DNA of 18,643 nt, taken from NCBI RefSeq assembly GCF_000188695.1, contig NW_004754932.1:2084249-2102891 (forward strand), given 5' to 3'. Below are positions 9,278 to 18,643 of this stretch, piece after piece. The notes below the pieces were generated by a model. It saw only the letters and a list, made by a program, of their open reading frames with translations. It did no database searches and had not been told where the DNA came from. The position numbers and the translations under genes were made by a program. The DNA comes from Salpingoeca rosetta. Its lineage: Eukaryota > Opisthokonta > Choanoflagellata > Craspedida > Salpingoecidae. Within the stretch, counting starts at the first letter, position 1; every line of letters begins with the position of its first letter.

Positions 9278-12200
9278 ATGATGAAGGTTGTTGTGTTTGT
9301 GTTTGCAGTGCTTGCGGCTGTGGTGGCGCACAGCGCCCACGGCTTGGACCACAAGATGCTGGGTGGCCCGCCGTCCGAGTTCAAGCGCCACGGCATCCCG
9401 GACTCTTCGCTTGGCGCGCTGTTCCAGTCGTCGGCGACGCACTTCATGCGTTTTGAGCAGACGGCCGACAACGAGCGGCTGTGGACTTACGAGGTGGATG
9501 TGGTCGTGGACTCCGACGAGGGGTTCCAGTTTTCGCTCATGTCCCCGCTGCTGGATCGGCTTGAGCCGACCCTGCGCGACCCCAGCGGCAACGCCGTCGA
9601 TCTCTCGGGCCACAAGACCCAGTCCTTCTGGCCGGTTGGCGACAGCGCGACTGAGATTATTGGCGACGTGTACACGTTTGAGAAGCCCGCCGTCGGCACG
9701 TACCACCTCACGCTCGCCGTGAGCGACATGGCCGAGGCCGAGTTTCTGCAGCGCGTGCAGGGTGCTCGCAGCAGGAGCAAGACCTCCGGGGACGGCATCC
9801 TCCTGGTGTGGAACGAGTCGCAGGACGAGATCTTCAGCAAGCTCACGTCGTACCTGACCATGCGCCAGGACGACAACCTCGGCTTCCAGGCCCAGATGTA
9901 TGACGTGACTGCAAACCCGAGCCTGGTCAAGGCCAAGGGCCTTCGCCCCACCGCCCTCGGCGATGCCGTCTCCGCCGCCAAGCTGGAGGTCTTCTTCCCC
10001 AACGGCACGCGCGTGGAGGAGCAGATGCACGACGATGGCCTGCACAACGACCTCCTCGCCAACGACGGCGTGTTTGGCGGCAGCTTTGTCCCCGACGTGT
10101 GCGGCTCGTACCTCGTGCAGACGGTGCTGGAGGGCACGCGCAGCAACGGCGCCGCCTTTGTTCGCACGGCCGAGCACAGTGTGCGTATCGTGCCCCGCAG
10201 CCTGGAGCTGACCGGTGCGGTCGACATGCACGTGGACCGTGCCCAGCACCGCCTCGTCGTCGACCTCGCGGTCAAGCAGTTCCAGGTGGATGCCGGGTTC
10301 ACAGACCTCGCCGAGCGCTACAGGGCCTACTTTGAGCTCCACGGCAGGAACATCTTTACCGGACACGAAGTCCCAAGTCAGTCGTCGTCGTTGTTGTTGT
10401 CTGTGAACGTGTTGGAAATGTGTTGTGTGTTGTGTAATGTGTGTTGTAGATAGTTGCCGTTTGCAGCTGTGGTTCTGTTGCCGTTTGCAGCTGTGGTTCT
10501 GTTGCCGTTTGCAGCTGTGGTTCTGTTGCCGTTTGCAGCTGTGGTTCTGTTGCCGTTTGCAGCTGTGGTTCTGTTGCTGCCATACCTTCTGCTGTTGTCA
10601 CAGTTGTGATGTGCAACAACCTTTGCGCACGTGACATGTACGCTATCCCCTTTCCTCCCCCCCCTTTTTGCCACCCTGTTCACGCTCACCTCCCCTCCCT
10701 TGACCCATTCATGCGCCTGACCGCCGCCACTTGACATCATCTTGCTACGTGCCTACGCGTGCAGTTGCGTGGTCGTCTGCGCTCGTTGCCCCAACAGCGG
10801 GCAGCAACGGTGCGCCCGTCCTTCGCCTCGACGTGGACCTTGCCTGGCTCGCCGCTGCTGCTGCTGTGGGCCCCTTCTCCCTGAAGAACGTGTATGTGCA
10901 GGAGGTGAACACGTTCATCCCCGTGTCGACAATGGGCGCCATTGACGCGCCGCTGTCCGCCTCAAACGACGTTGCTCTCTGGCGCGCATTCCAGACTGCA
11001 AACGCAACATACGACGGCACCGTCACAGAGAAGGTGTTTTGTGTGTGTGCGTGTTTTTATATCTATGTGTGTTTGTGTTTATGTACATGTGTGTGTGTGT
11101 GTGCGTGTGCGTGCGTGCGTGATGTTGTTTGTGGCAATTGCACACAGTTGCACGCACGAGACGTCATTTCCATGCCACATCCAGTGACCACAACCACCCA
11201 CCACCACCACCATCACTCTCCACTACCACCACCACATCACTCTCCACCACCACCACCATCCCTCTCCACCACCACCACCACCATCCCTCTCCACCACCAC
11301 CACCCCATCACTCTCCACCATCCCTTCTCCTTCCACCTTGGTCTCACCTTGGTCCCTCACCCCCTCGCCCTTGCCTAGATGCGGTTTGGCGTGCGCCCCA
11401 AGTGGCTGCACGAGCGCGTCACTGCCCGCGCATCCGGCAACGCCACCGCTGCCGCCGACGCAAACCCGGCCCTCGTCCTCTTGCACGGCTACTGCTCCGA
11501 CTCTAACCCGTGGAAGCACACCAGCCACGTACGCTCCCCCGTGTCTGCCGCTTGTGGCTGGGTTTTGTTATGCATGTGTGAGCATGAATTTGTGTTGCTC
11601 TGTCTGTGTGCTTGTGTGTGATTGTGTGCGTGCGTGTGTGTGTGTGCGTGCGTGCGTACGTGCGTGTGATTGTGTGATTGTGTGCGTGCGTACGTGCGTG
11701 TGCGTGCGTACGTGCGTGTGTGTGATCGTGTATGTGTGGATGCTCAACACACAAGCTTTCCCTCCCTTCCTCCCCAACTGCACATCTTTTCCAATCGCTT
11801 GATCTGCCGTTCCTGTTATGCGCCGCATGAACCTTTGTCTCACCACTCCCCAATTGCACGTTCCTCGTGCGTGCAATTGTGCTCAGGTGTGGGATGATGC
11901 GCGCTACTTTGAGGATCCCAAGCAGTCGCGCTCCCACGACAAATTTGCCCAGCTCGTGGTTGAGTTTGCGGAGAAGGAGGGCCTGACCTCGTATGGGCTG
12001 CTCGGCCATTCCCAGGGCGGGTTTGCCTCCGTCCACGTGTACAACTACTACTGGACCGGTGTCGACGCCTCCCAGGTCCGTGCGCATGTGGGACTGCAAC
12101 TGCGTCTGGCTTTTGCTTCGTGGCTGGAAATTGGTTTGCTTGTGTTTTGTTTTGGTGGTTGTGATGGTCAGATGGCGGTGTTTTGCGCTGCTTCTGGTCT

Positions 12201-12445
12201 TTGTGTTTCTTTGCACCACTTGCACAACACTGACAACATGCGCGTTTAGTTTCGTGCAGTGTGATCGTTTCGTTGTCACTGCTCACCACCACCACCACCA
12301 CCCATTTCAACCATCACGCATCCTCCATGCTCGACCTGCCAACTGCCCAGGGTGCCCGCAAGTTGCAGTCCATGGGCACGCCATACCAGGGCAACTCGGG
12401 TGCCGGCTTCTGGGCTGAGGTGTGGCGTTACGCTCGCTTCGTGTG

Positions 12446-12487
<42 letters not shown>

Positions 12488-13252
12488 TTGACGTCCAGCT
12501 TGCGACATGGCTGGTGGGTGTTTCTTGTTTGTGCTTGTTTGTGCGTTCCTCCTTGTTGCTGACCTGCTGATACCCCTTCTCCATCCCTCCCTCTTTGTCT
12601 TGTGTTGTTCTTGTGTGTTGCTTCCCCCCGGGGCCCGATCCTCCGACCTCGTGACAGGTGCTGAACATGCTGGTTGAGGAAGGCTGCGACTCCCAGGAAG
12701 ACCTCACCCGCGACGGTGCGCAGATGTGGCTCTCCGGCATCTCCGCCGAGGTTGCCGACAACATGTACTACTATGTCACCCAATACGACAAGGGCGGCCC
12801 GCTCGGCAACGGCTACTGCAACATGGTGCGTGGTGTTCTGTGCTGCGTGTTGTGGATGCGTGTGGTTGGTTCATATGAACGCGTGTGTGCGTGTTGGGAA
12901 GCGACCTTGTTGGGGACTGGTGTCCGTGTCTTGCAGCTTCAGTGCTTTGCGCCACATCACATCACGTCATCGCCCTCCTTTTGGCTCACATGAACCCTTT
13001 CTCCTCTGCTCTTCATCTTGTCCCCTCCCTCCTTGACACCATCTGTGTCCCCCGCCGACACCACGACAGTTGACGAATGCGGTGCTTGCGAAGCCCAACG
13101 ATGGCGTGACGGAGGTTGACTATGCACACCTCGAGGGCGCCCACTACATGGGCCTCACCAAGGGCGAGTGCCATATCCAGGACATGAACTGGCCCGCGTC
13201 CTTCCTCAACGAAGACCGCAACAAGCTCATGAACGCCGAGGCTGCCCGCTAG
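9278..13252 (+). CDS. Secreted alpha/beta-hydrolase, lipase-like, with N-terminal beta-rich region (7 exons, 708 aa)
   Basis: Exons: 9278-10376, 10765-11033, 11379-11528, 11887-12075, 12351-12419, 12658-12825 and 13070-13252. They total 2127 nt with all phases closed and stop TAG. Residues 1 to about 22 (MMKVVVFVFAVLAAVVAHSA) form a signal peptide. Residues 23 to about 450 look beta-rich; DDGLHNDLLANDGVFGGSF (about 252-270) and GPFSLKNVYVQE resemble bacterial proteins with a 'choice-of-anchor X' type domain. The C-terminal third is an alpha/beta-hydrolase: oxyanion-type LLHGYCSDSNPW (His492-Gly493), nucleophile elbow GHSQGG (Ser548), and plausible acid and base in NDGVTEVD (Asp659 or Asp665) and LEGAHYMG (His673). 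It is probably a secreted esterase or lipase; the substrate is unknown. The layout also recalls proteins annotated as conditioned medium factor (the Dictyostelium density-sensing factor), but that link is from memory and untested. It shares its upstream region with divergent mS22. Confidence 0.85.
10453..10572. repeat. 24-bp minisatellite, five perfect copies
   Basis: Five identical 24-bp units start at 10453, 10477, 10501, 10525 and 10549, then a truncated sixth. Each contains gccgtttgcagctgtgg, that is a TTTGCAG acceptor-like word. It lies in the lipase-like gene's intron 1 (10377-10764) and is GT/T-rich in sense. Confidence 0.97.
11040..11121. repeat. TG-rich tract at the donor end of an intron
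   Basis: GTGTGT/GTGCGT repeat directly after the donor of the lipase-like gene's intron 2 (11034-11378). Confidence 0.9.
11199..11330. repeat. CCA-rich minisatellite, about 5.5 units of 22-25 bp
   Basis: Units begin near 11199, 11221, 11245, 11267 and 11292, with a partial unit at 11316. Each is a CACCACCACC run ending in ATCACTCTC or ATCCCTCTC. The array fills the acceptor half of the lipase-like gene's intron 2, opposite the GT tract at its donor end. Confidence 0.9.
11605..11739. repeat. Degenerate TG/TGCG tract
   Basis: GTGTGCGTGCGTACGTGCGT-like words recur about three times in intron 3 (11529-11886) of the lipase-like gene; GT-rich in sense. Confidence 0.9.
12449..12486. repeat. (GT)19 microsatellite
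   Basis: Perfect 38-bp tract near the donor of the lipase-like gene's intron 5 (12420-12657); GT on the sense strand. Confidence 0.95.
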
Positions 13253-14569
13253 GCGCCGCATGCTTGGCTTCTTGTTCTTGTTCTTGTTCCTCAACTTGTT
13301 GCACCCATTTCACCACCGTCATCTTCGTGTTGCTGTGTTTGTGCGCACGCGCGTGCATGTGCCTTGTTTCCTTTGTGCTGTGCTTTTGCATGCTTGCTGG
13401 CTTGTTGTGATGCGTTGAATGTTGTTACATCACCATGTGCACGTGTGCGATATGTTGGTTCGTTTGGTTTGGTTTGGTTTGGTTTGGCTGTTTTGTTGTT
13501 GTCGTGTTGTGTGTGAGGGATTGTGTTTCAAATGGAATGCCCTGCCAGAGGCAAGTTTGTGTTTGTGTTTGTGTTCTCCAAAGCATTCTAACCCGCCTCA
13601 TCATTAGTTGACATGCAGCTTTTGCGCCCCCTTTCCCCTTGTCTTCCCTTGTGTTTTGCAGCAGAATACACACATGCAATGGGTGCAAGGAGGGAGAGGA
13701 TGTGCTTGAGAGCGACAGTGACGTGCTGTGACAGAGACTGACGTGGGCAAGACACAGACAAGCGCGAGAGAGAGACACCAATGCAAAACTGTGTGTGAGG
13801 AGAGTTGACATGAGTCAGCACATTGCGCGCGTGGCGCGCATACACTGATGTCAGTGTCTCCCAACCCCACAACGACCTTGCAGGTCAGGGACAACAATTT
13901 GCCCCGGCTGCTGTCATTTTTGGCACGTTTTGGTAGGACATGTGGTAAAATCAATTGAAATCTTTAACGAAATTGTACTGTCCCGATTTCGCGGACAAAA
14001 TGCTTCGCCACTTCGCTTGGACCTGCAAGCAAGAGCACCACTGCTTGCTCGTGCTTGGTGTGCACACAAACCACACACACACACACACGCACACAAGCAA
14101 GAAGGCCAAATCAAAAGGAAAAAAAACCACGACGCCACCCAACAAACAACCAACAAACAAAATCGAAACACCAGACCAGACCAGCCAGTTTGTTCCCTTT
14201 GCAAGGCCCTTGTGTGCCTGTGCCTGTGGCCTTTCCCCTTTCCAACAACCAGCTGTCACCTGGCCAAAACACTCCGACCGCGCACCCCCCACAAGGTCCA
14301 AGTGAGCAAAGAAAGAGACGCACACGCAGCTGTTGACATCACGGATCGGCTGAATCGTGTGGGTGAAGGAAGCTGCGCCTGACGAAACCTTAACTCCGCT
14401 TGATTCCCATTTTCTATTCCCCCCCCCCCAAGCAGCAAACCATCGAGATCCCGCCTGCCAAAGGTCAACAACACCAAAGCACCTACCGACTGGCCTAAAC
14501 TGCTCTGCGAGGGCCAACAACAACAACAACAACCACAGAAGAGAAGAAGGGTGCACCGCCAGTGCAGCC
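13253..14569. other. Intergenic region, lipase-like gene 3' end to GATA gene 5' end
   Basis: About 1.3 kb with no gene I can support; the open frames are low-complexity. Contents: a CTTGTT run just after the lipase stop, (TTTGG)5 at 13463-13487, (GTTTGT)3 near 13555-13575, and an AT-rich patch near 13930-13990 next to TTTCGCGG (13987-13994, E2F-like by sight only). A C-run with AAGCAG at about 14419-14436 looks like a 3' splice site; with GTGAGC near 14302 it could bound a 5' UTR intron of the GATA gene. (CAA)6 at 14515-14532 lies in the probable leader just before its ATG. Confidence 0.5.
13463..13487. repeat. (TTTGG)5 pentanucleotide repeat
   Basis: Five perfect TTTGG units in the spacer after the lipase-like gene. 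Confidence 0.95.
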
Positions 14570-14851
14570 ATGTCTTACTTGCCGACAACTATGACTGCAG
14601 GCTCCTCAGCCAAGCACACGATGATGCGGGGGATGTCGACCAGCCAACAACACAAGCACGCGCCGACATCGCGCCCGACGTCGCCGGCCTCTGTCGGATC
14701 CACCGATTCTGCAGACTCGGCACACTCTGATGCCGACCAGGGTGACATGCCGCACAAAGAGCCCAACAACACCAACAACATGAGGTGTGTGTGTGCGTGT
14801 GCGTGTGCGCGTGTGTGTGTGTGCGTGTGCGTGTGTGTGTGTGTGTGTGTT

Positions 14852-14890
<39 letters not shown>

Positions 14891-16332
14891 ATGACTTCGT
14901 CGTTGGCGATGCTCTGGTTTTGGTTTTTGTTGTTTGTTGTTTTCATTTTTGGTTCCTTGCTTGCTGTGCGTGTATGTGTGTGTATCACGGAGCGATCCGT
15001 GTCATATTCCCACCTCGTTCACCCACCCTCTTCCTTACTCATACCATCTCACCTACACCTCCTCCCATTCCCCGATATGTCTCGCATGCGCGTGTTTGAA
15101 GGTGTCGGCGCTTCATGGACCTGTTTGGCGTCTTTGATGTGGACGTGCTGAGCATGGACGTGTACCCGCGGGATGAGGTCGCCTTCCACACCATGCACAC
15201 CTCCTACGCCCTGTCCATGGACACAAGTGGTGACAACGAGCACCACCATCCCACCAAGCGCAGCTGCGCTGACTTGGCCCACGCCCGCCTCTTTGGCCGC
15301 CGAACGTCGGTGCCATTGACGCAAGGCCCAAGTTACACCAGCCCCGGCTGCGTGCGAGAGCTTGCAGGGAACAACAACAACAGCAGCACGCCCCACCTCC
15401 AACAGCTGCCGCAACAGCAGCAACAGCGACACCACGAGCAGTCCAGGCTGGCCCTGGCTGAGCTCACAGTTCTGGCGCAAGAGCACTCGCTGCTGTGCAA
15501 GGCACCACAGGGCACCACCCAGCACAACGACACGCTGCACGCCATCAGCCGATTGCAGGCAATCAGGCAGCAGGAACAGCAGCAGAGGAAGAAGAGCACG
15601 CGTTTCGCTGGCTACAGCTACAGCAGCAGTTTTGGGGCCGTCGCATCTGTACACCACACCACACTCCGCCACCTTGGTCGCCAGCGCCAGCTCGACGAGC
15701 ACGTGATTCCGGCGTCGCTCGTGCCCGTCCCGTGCGGACGCCCCTTGAATATGCCAACGACACCGCCCCAGAGCAACGCCGCAGCGGCCACGCGCCTCGG
15801 CTACCAACAAGATCCGCAGCAGCAGCAACATCAGCATCCTCATGAGGGGCACGTGGTAAGCCGCGGCAAGGGTGTGCGCGGTGTTGGGCGCCAGCGTTCA
15901 GATAGCACAGCCAGCACAGCGAGCACGTTCAGCTCCGCATCCGTCGCCTCAGACGCAAGCATGTCAGCGTCGTCGTCGCCGGCATCGTCTCCGTCAGTGT
16001 CCAACTCAACATCGCCCTCGCCAGGTGCAATGGCAAAGGGCAAGTCCGCCAAGCGTGCAAAGGTCGCCAAGTTGCGTGCGCGGGAGCCCAAGCGCGTGCC
16101 GTCTTCGTCCCACCATCACACGCACCACAAGCGCTCTCGCAGCAGCAAGCCCGTGTCGCCTGCGAGGGGGAAGCGCACCCTCAAGCACCGATCACGATCA
16201 TCATCGTCCTCGTCATCGTCATCCTCTTGCTCTTCGTCGTCGTCGTCGTCGCCGTCGATTGCGCGCGTGCGACCCCTGATGGTGGATCCCTCGGGCAACG
16301 GCTGCATCTGCTGCGGCATCACATCGTACGTG

Positions 16333-16427
<95 letters not shown>

Positions 16428-16764
16428 TGACTGTGTGTGCGTGTGTGCCTGCTACTACATGGGTGTGTACATCCTCTCCTCCGCCCTCCCTTTCACCCTC
16501 CCCTCCAACTCTGACCACCACTACCACCACCACTACCGCCACCACCACTGTGACAACAGGACGCCCATGTGGCGTGACGGCCCCAACGACGCGCGTCTGT
16601 GCAATGCGTGCGGCATTCGCTGGCAGAAGTATGGCGTGCATTGCACAAAGTGTTCGTACATCCCTCGCAAGATTGAGAAGGCAAAAGGGTTTTGCCCACG
16701 ATGCAAGACAACCCTGCCTCCGCCCGTCGCAACGCGCCGCAGGCTCAATGGCAAGGTGTATTGA
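14570..16764 (+). CDS. GATA-type zinc-finger protein with adjoining second Cys4 motif (3 exons, 547 aa)
   Basis: Exons 14570-14784, 15102-16325 and 16560-16764 total 1644 nt with phases closed and stop TGA. ATG context is gcagccATG. The N-terminal two thirds are low complexity: Ser/Thr/Pro (about res. 8-60), Gln/Asn-rich (about 160-190), Ser-rich (about 339-380), then a basic Lys/Arg/His stretch and a poly-Ser run (about 381-459). The C-terminus holds a canonical GATA finger: Cys473-X2-Cys476-X17-Cys494-N-A-Cys497, with TPMWRDGP and RLCNACGIRW. A second Cys4 follows at once: Cys508-X2-Cys511-X13-Cys525-X2-Cys528, then a basic tail. GATA fingers bind (A/T)GATA(A/G) DNA, so this is probably a nuclear DNA-binding regulator; targets are unknown. 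Intron 2 splits the finger between its two Cys pairs, with Ser480 spanning the junction. Confidence 0.87.
14785..14890. repeat. (GT)n/(GTGC) tract starting at the donor
   Basis: The repeat begins at the GT of the donor of GATA-gene intron 1 (14785-15101) and continues for 106 bp. The longest perfect stretch is 14864-14890. Confidence 0.95.
16334..16425. repeat. (TG)46 microsatellite in GATA-finger intron
   Basis: Perfect 92-bp tract beginning 8 bp inside the donor of GATA-gene intron 2 (16326-16559). The acceptor half of the intron is CCA-rich. Confidence 0.97.
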
Positions 16765-17903
16765 TCTCGCCATGACAATACGCCCCCCCCCCCCGTCCTT
16801 TCCCCAACCGTTCTGAAGAGTGGCGCTGCTGATGGTATCCGCTGATGCTTCTTCGGCCAGACGACCAGCGGTGTCAGCGTGATCAGCGTTATCAGCGTTA
16901 CAGCGGGATTGAGCCCGAATGGGTGACTTTGCCCCACCTTTTTTTTGCTTTTCGTTTTGCGTTGTGTTTAGCACAACAATTGATTGCACCCAGCGGTTTG
17001 CTGTTTCCTTTCAACATAATCGTTTGGTTGATGGTGGAATGTGTGAGCTTTGTGTTGCTGACTGAAGCGAAGATGATGACCCCATGCTCCTAAGAGTGCA
17101 TTACGCGCTGGGTATATGCGTGTTTGCAGCGTGTGTGTGTTGTGGATATGTATGCATTCTGTGTGTGTGTCTGTGTCAGTGAGTGAGTGTGAGTGTTTGT
17201 CTGTGCATGTCTTTTGTGTATGAGTGTGTGTGTGTCTGTCTGTGCATGTATTCTGTGTGTGGTGATATTGTGCCTATCTGCCACTTTCAAGCGTGGTTGT
17301 TACCCACGATAACTCTGATCTCTCTCTCTTTTGTTCCCCACCCTGCTTCTGCCTTTGTGCTTGACCAAGCAACAGCAACAGCAGTTACCTGAGTGCCTTG
17401 TGTGCAGCAGCCATGATGGCGGCACGTAATGCGTTGCCTTTGGTGGCTGTTCCTGCACATGCAACTGCTGTTACAACCGCTCCGCACCGAGCTCTGGTCT
17501 TTGTGCGCACGCTAATACAAAATCAACTTGCGAAACACGCAGCATCTGTTGGCAGTTGTGACTTTCATGAGGATGACCGTTGTTGTGTACTGTTGGGGGA
17601 GGAGGGGGGGCGGGAGTTCGCACACAGTATGACCGGGGGGCAGGGACGGGGAATGGAGTGGAAGGAATGGAAGAAGGGGAAGTGTGATGTGATGTGACCA
17701 CAAGCAATGAGACACAACCGCAGACACAGGCACAGACACCCAAGCTAAAAGACAGGGCAAACAAAGCACGAGACTGTCGACAGGAAGAAACAAGAATGGC
17801 CAATGCGACAAAACCAACACCACCACTCGGCAGTCAACCCCCCCATGTTTATGAGACAACCCAGCCTCCTCAAGCGCTGGGTTGGTTATGAAGGACGCGA
17901 CGC
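16765..17903. other. Convergent intergenic region
   Basis: About 1.1 kb between the stop codons of the plus-strand GATA gene and the minus-strand methyltransferase-like gene; it holds both 3' ends. C12 lies at 16783-16794 just after the GATA stop. Short GATCAGCGTTATCAGCGTTA-like repeats lie near 16878-16900. A TG-rich stretch covers about 17131-17261 and a purine/G-rich stretch about 17590-17690. Open frames are short and show no recognised domain. Confidence 0.5.
17131..17261. repeat. Degenerate TG/TCTG/GAGT tract
   Basis: GTGTGTCTGTG, GAGTGAGTG and TGTGCATGTATTCTG words recur; the last occurs twice with small changes. It is not inside any gene I could assemble. Confidence 0.8.
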
Positions 17904-18430
17904 TCACTTCTTGGCAAAGGCGAGGTAAGCATGCACATAGTCCATGCCGTGGTCTGTCGGGTTCTTTGAGATGCGGGCGGCATAGCGGTTGAACATCTCA
18001 TCAACAAGCGCATCCTTTTCCTCAGCACTGATTGTGGGCGGAAGTGGAGAGGCGTGAGGGAGGATGGAATTAGGTGAGGGACACGGGGTGTTGCGCAGGA
18101 GGCTCAGTGGATGGCAGACACATCCACACTGCAACGCCGAGTTGCAGGCCGATAGTCAGACACACACACACACACATGCACACACACAGGCACGCAGACA
18201 CACAGACACAGACACACACAAGCACAGACGCACACACACACGCAGACACTACCTGCGCGAGTCGTCGAGGCCGGAGACGAAGGTGCTGTTGCTCCAGGTG
18301 CGGGTGGTCGGGACAAAGGTGGCGGCATACTTGGCCGGTTCGATTTCGCCCTTGAGCAGGCTCTGGCGGTAGGGGCACGGCACCACGCGCGTGTTGAGGG
18401 TTTGCACCTCCAGCGATGACAGCGAGGCAT
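17904..18430 (-). CDS. C-terminal exons of a probable SAM-dependent (SABATH-like) methyltransferase, partial
   Basis: Two exons are supported: 18430-18253 and 18027-17904, stop TGA at 17906-17904. The donor is CAG|GTAGTG, the acceptor CAATCAG, and phase 2 closes (Arg-Ser at the join). The 18430 acceptor follows a good pyrimidine tract (CCCCCTCTCCCCAG) and enters in phase 1, so more exons lie to the right, outside the window or beyond the TG tract. The end reads ALVDEMFNRYAARI, then MDYVHAYLAFAKK. A D-x-L/M-F-x-R-Y helix and a final hydrophobic strand ending in KK resemble the C-terminus of SABATH carboxyl methyltransferases, but the SAM-binding motifs are not in view. The family call is weak; the coding call is firmer because of in-frame splice closure and codon-like composition. 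Confidence 0.5.
18158..18250. repeat. CACAGA/CA compound tract, GT on the sense strand
   Basis: Interrupted CA/CAGACA array running to within 2 bp of the donor of the methyltransferase-like gene's last intron (18252-18028). Confidence 0.92.
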
Positions 18431-18540
18431 CTGGGGAGAGGGGGCGGGGCGCGATGAGGTGGAATATGGTGAGGTGGGTGGTGGCGTGAGAAAGAGGGCA
18501 AGAAGGGGCTGCGATGAATCGGGACCCCATGAAGCAGCAC

Positions 18541-18643
<103 letters not shown>

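Noticed and set aside
9254..10366. 370-codon minus-strand ORF opposite exon 1 of the lipase-like gene
   Set aside because: It is a shadow of the GC-rich exon; the plus strand has the signal peptide, domain motifs and splice closure.
13425..13811. 128-codon minus-strand ORF in the long spacer
   Set aside because: Ser/Leu/Thr/Gln low complexity made of simple repeats read in reverse; no domain, no start context and no splicing partners.
17366..17580. Cysteine-rich reading frame on the plus strand resembling a RING-type domain
   Set aside because: The frame is broken by a TAA between the first Cys pair and the rest, spacing fits no RING pattern, and no splice pair repairs it.

Overview
The window is nuclear DNA of a GC-rich, intron-rich eukaryote. 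Five multi-exon genes can be assembled with canonical GT-AG introns whose phases close exactly. One gene is a ciliary transition-zone protein and another is a mitochondrial small-subunit ribosomal protein, so the organism has mitochondria and very probably flagella. Introns of about 130-390 nt, high coding GC and very dense (GT)n/(CA)n microsatellites would fit a choanoflagellate such as Salpingoeca. That species guess is inference and was not tested. No prokaryotic, CRISPR, tRNA or rRNA features were seen.

Layout, left to right. 1-4740 (minus): the 5' part of a CEP290 ortholog, 15 exons, running off the left edge. 5172-5840 (minus): an intronless GNAT N-acetyltransferase. 6183-9033 (minus): an eight-exon gene for mitochondrial ribosomal protein mS22. 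9034-9277: a short divergent promoter region. 9278-13252 (plus): a seven-exon secreted alpha/beta-hydrolase (lipase-like) with a large N-terminal beta-rich region. 13253-14569: about 1.3 kb with no gene I can support. 14570-16764 (plus): a three-exon GATA-type zinc-finger protein whose finger is split by an intron carrying a 92-bp GT tract. 16765-17903: a convergent spacer. 17904-18430 (minus): the last two exons of a gene resembling a SAM-dependent (SABATH-like) methyltransferase C-terminus. 18542-18643: a (TG)51 tract running off the right edge.

The genes do not form a functional cluster; they look like an ordinary stretch of a compact eukaryotic genome. The unusual element is the introns. 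On the sense strand most start with a GT-rich stretch next to the 5' splice site and many end in a CA/C-rich stretch before the 3' splice site. All seven perfect (GT)n tracts of 27 bp or more that lie inside assembled genes have GT on the sense strand, in genes of both orientations. Half of the 30 inferred donor sites start GTG. Several introns also carry minisatellites: 7 x 28 bp with an A-B-C order, 5 x 24 bp with a splice-acceptor-like motif in every unit, and a CCA-rich array.

Exon coordinates were built by hand from splice motifs, phase and protein similarity recalled from memory. No database search or transcript evidence was available.
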